Positions 61,033 through 64,000 of a stretch of 64,000 nucleotides of DNA are shown piece after piece; the first letter of the stretch is position 1, and the number at the start of each line of letters is the position of its first letter. The translations under genes were made by a program, and so were the position numbers. The stretch lies in contig JAHLJT010000631.1 of NCBI GenBank assembly GCA_031308135.1, forward strand, positions 174,613,282-174,677,281, given 5' to 3'. This stretch comes from Acheta domesticus (lineage: Eukaryota; Arthropoda; Insecta; Orthoptera; Gryllidae). The notes beneath the pieces were generated by a model that did no database searches, was not told the origin of the DNA, and was given only the letters and a program-made list of their open reading frames with translations.

Positions 61033-62335
61033 TATTACTATACACCTGTTGCGATTAATAAGTCAAAACACAACATAAATAAAATGATTTCAGGAAATCT
61101 GTCTTTCTAAAGGACACTGCATACATTTCAACACCCCGCGTCGGTATATTTTGCGTTTCATTTCGCTGAAGTTGCCGGTGCTGAAACTCCGCTATGTTGA
61201 ATTTATAGGGTATTTTCTTATGTGGCGACACATACGTTTCAATGGGTTTTCCGGTACGAAGGACCTAGAAAAGAGAGATTCTGGCTACACCACGAGTCAG
61301 GTAATTTTTTTTTCTTAATTTCGCTACTGGTTTTCTCCACTTTTTCGTTATCAGGGCCCGGCAATTAATATTTCTGCCGAAAATCCGCCGTTTTTTCGCA
61401 CAGTATCACATAACATTCCCTATATTCCGTATAAACGTACGTATACAGGAAAGTAATTATTGTGGAAATATTCCTCTCCCCTCTCTCTTTTCCCCCTTTC
61501 TTTCCCCTCCCTCTTTTCCACCTCTTTCCCTCCTTTCTCTTCCTTCTTTTTCTATCCCTCCTCTGTCTTCCTTTCTGTATCTTTCCTTCCTTTCCTTTGT
61601 CACCCTCTTTCGCGTTTCCTACTCTCTTTCTTCTGTGTTTCCCTTTTTCTCTTTGTCTCCCTTTTCCCCTCCATCTTCTTTTTTGCCTCTGTTTTTCTTT
61701 TTCCCCGTCTCTCTTTTCCCCTGTGTCCCTTTTCACCCGTCTCTCTTTTCATTTGTCTCCCTTTTCCCCCGTCTCTCTTTTCACCCGTCTCTCTTTTCCC
61801 TGTCTCTCTTTTTCATGTGTCCATTTTTCCTTCTGTGTCTCTTTTCCTGTCTCTTTTTCCATCTCTCTCTTTTTCCCTCTGTCTTGTTCCATGACTCCCT
61901 CTCTCTCTTCTCTTTCTTTTCCCCTCTCTCTTTTCTCCTCTATTCACCCTATCTCTCTTTTCCATCTTTCTTTTTACCTCTTCCCCTTTTTCCTTTCTCT
62001 TTTTCCCTCTCGTCAATTTCTGCCGCCCCCTCCTGTGCTACTCGACCTCGCCTCACGTCACACGGCAACACCCAGCAACAATGAAACTCAGGTGGATTAG
62101 GAATTGCATTTAACTGAAGCGCCATCTTGTGCTTAGCGCCATCTAGTGGAGTTATAATAATTGTACTATGCCTAAATTCTTCCCGCAAGTGCAAGCAATA
62201 CGTTGACAAAGTTTTATGGCAATTGGATGAACGGTATTACGCAATTGGATGAACGCATTAAACACGAACCAACAAACATTGCTTTTTACATATATGATTA
62301 AAAGAAAATTAATATCAATTTGATAGCCATGATAA
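61033..62335 (+). repeat. Dispersed repeat P, copy 2, with CT-rich tract
   Basis: Collinear with 24680-25980: leader, HINE 5' terminus in minus orientation (about 61244-61454, including GTATAAACGTACGTATACAGG), pyrimidine tract 61476-62020, and a tail with GCGCCATCTAGTGGAGTT ending in GATAGCCATGATAATAATAG. It follows repeat R directly. Confidence 0.75.
61476..62020. repeat. Pyrimidine-tract minisatellite, second copy
   Basis: About 545 bp of nearly pure C/T with units like CCCGTCTCTCTTTTC. The ORFs through it on both strands are compositional artefacts. Confidence 0.9.
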
Positions 62336-62399
62336 TAATAGTAACAACAACAACAACAACTCCACCTAGGCAGTACACGACCTCGGAATTGGTCCTGGA

Positions 62400-62992
62400 G
62401 CTTGAGCACCCCCACGAGCCTTAAAGCTATGTCAGTGGTAGCCTAGCTACCGGTAGGGCCTCCCTTGCTGAATAGGTTGAAGGTGAGGGGTCCGACGAAG
62501 AAGTACTCTATTTTGAGTAGAGTCGGAAGTAAGTAGAAAGGGAAGGGTCATGAGCCTTTGGACTTCCTGTTATCGGCCCATAGAGGGTACAGGAGAGAAA
62601 CTGGGTTCGCACACCAGGCCACTGATTAGAGTGGAGGCCCGAACCTTGCATTAGCCTGCGAAGGAGGCTGCCTTCAGCAGTCCGTGAAAATCCCGTAGGG
62701 TTTAGTAATGCCGACTGGCGATCGGAGGGACCCCTTGCTGGGCCCGGCGGGGGGATGCCCCGAGGCCACTGTGGGTCGCAGTAACGGATGGCAGGGAACA
62801 ACCCGAGGGTTAATTGTGATCTGTGAACTCGAACTTGCGTCCTGTGAATCTTCAATTCAAACCAATGAGCAAAATGGATAGAACAAGAAATGTAATGAAT
62901 CTTAACGTGACTTGTTCTACCAATGTCCCCTACCTGCTCAGAAACCGAGCTAATGTCAACTTGTCGACGTCTGGCCATCCCACGGATGTTAG
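62400..62992 (+). mobile_element. LINE 5' untranslated region
   Basis: A GC-rich leader unlike its AT-rich surroundings (AAAATCCCGTAGGG, GGGCCCGGCGGGGGGATGCC) leading into an ORF that continues past the window. An ORF in another frame (62823-63017) may be the disrupted start of the protein. Confidence 0.5.
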
Positions 62993-64000
62993 CCCAGGGA
63001 CCCAGAGGGAGCAGTAGCTCGAAGCCATCGTCAGAGATGGACCCGGGATGAATTAAAGGAGGTGATGTGGTGCTTTTACTATGCAAAAGCGAAAAATGGG
63101 GGCTCAGAAATAGAAGTTTTCAAGGTATGGGGAGAGCGGAACCGAGATATGAGACCTACCCTAGACTCAAAGAAGCTTGCCAGTCAACGACGATACATAC
63201 TCAGCAGTGGAAAATTCACAGCAGAACAACTTGCTGACATTGAGAGAAATGCGGAGTATGTACTTCGCTCGAACAATCCACATGACGAACATGTAGAACT
63301 TGAAAATGATGATCCCGTGGAAGGTTCATCACTTTCCAGTGAAACACACGTCAGTGGTGAAAATTCATCTGGCAATGAATTACACGATAAGGACATGATG
63401 CGAAATCTCCTTCGGCGTGAGATAGAAAGAGTTAGTCAACTTCCGTTTGAATCTCGCGAACCGTTGTGGAGAATATACGAAAATGCCAAAGCTAAAAGAG
63501 TGATAGAAACAGAAAATTCTGTCTTAAATGAGGTGGTAGAGACCCCAGGTAGGGAGCTAGATATTACTGAAATCAATCACATCATATATGCAACGGGATA
63601 TCTAGTATCTCAGATAATTTTGGGGCCAGCCAAGAACACCGACGGCCGACAGCAAAACAGAGTAAACAGCTCTGTACCCCCATGGATAAACAGAATTATG
63701 AAACGGATAGCCGACACCCGGCGCGAAATATCACTCTTAGCTGAGGCATCTTCTAAATCAACGCACACCTCTAAAGTTCAACGAAAAATATTCATTGTTG
63801 AACAAAAATACCAAATTGAAAATGACTCCAGCAGGCTAATGGTAGTTGAGAAGCTAAAAGAGAAAATTCAAGCATTAGCTCAAAGAATTAGACGTTACAA
63901 ACGTAGAATAGATTTCCGTGTACAGAATCGGTTGTTTGAAGCAAACGCGAAAAAATTCTATCGCAATCTGACTCAGAAACCGAATGGCAACGCTGCCACT
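62993..64000 (+). CDS. LINE polyprotein, N-terminal region, open at window end
   Basis: An open frame of 336 codons after a TAG at 62990-62992, with no stop to the window edge. The start codon is uncertain: the first in-frame ATG is in EVMWCFYYAK, and translation may begin upstream with a frameshift. The N-terminal motif RQRWTRDELKEVMWCFYYAK, followed by a W..RN segment, looks like the head of non-LTR retrotransposon proteins in animals. The later part (PPWINRIMKRIADTRREISL, then a coiled region KLKEKIQALAQRIRRYKRR, then NRLFEANAKKFYRNL) matches the segment just before the reverse transcriptase in such LINEs. The RT itself would lie beyond 64000. This is the least damaged coding transposon in the window, so it may be recent. 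The clade is not assigned. Confidence 0.65.

Noticed and set aside
61365..62209. Similar ORFs of up to 212 codons at the second tract
   Set aside because: Same compositional artefact in repeat P copy 2.

Overview
This looks like nuclear DNA from an arthropod, most likely an insect. The evidence is an intron-split S1 serine protease gene with an arthropod (brachyurin/chymotrypsin-like) protein, GT-AG introns, TATA and AATAAA signals, AT-rich intergenic DNA, and a dense load of animal transposons (non-LTR, piggyBac, tyrosine-recombinase, rolling-circle and LTR types). The mix would suit a large, repeat-rich genome such as that of a cockroach or other polyneopteran, but the species cannot be fixed from the sequence.

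The only clear host genes are two copies of one secreted chymotrypsin-like protease, each with seven exons (7193-13187 and 31073-38244, both + strand). They sit in a tandem segmental duplication: unit 1 is about 6480-17287 and unit 2 about 19135-43719. Unit 2 is swollen by later insertions. The mature enzymes are identical in amino acids. Copy 2 has an intact signal peptide. Copy 1 carries three single-base insertions in exons 1-2 that scramble the signal peptide and part of the propeptide, then restore the frame.

Layout. 1-6.5 kb: two inverted Helentron-like (HINE/DINE-1-like) elements around a broken tyrosine recombinase fragment. 6.5-17.3 kb: duplication unit 1 (promoter, protease copy 1, dead LINE). 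17.4-19 kb: another HINE. 19.1-26 kb: start of unit 2, expanded by foldbacks, an LTR-retroelement-like stretch and dispersed repeats. 26.3-30.9 kb: a chimeric LINE block on the minus strand flanked by an 11-bp target duplication. 30.9-43.7 kb: protease copy 2 and its dead LINE, the latter hit by a 1473-bp piggyBac remnant with a visible empty site in unit 1. 44-46 kb: another LINE. 47.3-48.2 kb: a second tyrosine recombinase (Crypton/KIAA1958-like) remnant on the minus strand. 48.5-53 kb: a HINE, then a gag-like coiled-coil ORF in an apparently exact 644-bp tandem duplication. 54.3-60 kb: two copies of one 8-bp-TSD DNA transposon nested in opposite orientation, the inner one split by a 1.84-kb solo LTR. 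60-62.3 kb: dispersed repeats including a long CT-rich tract. 62.4-64 kb: the 5' part of a LINE that runs off the window.

Because the two units share some insertions and differ in others, the window records a relative order. The hAT-type MITE, the intronic HINE and the downstream LINE predate the duplication. The piggyBac, the chimeric LINE block, a 428-bp TIR element and the solo LTR in intron 3 came after it.
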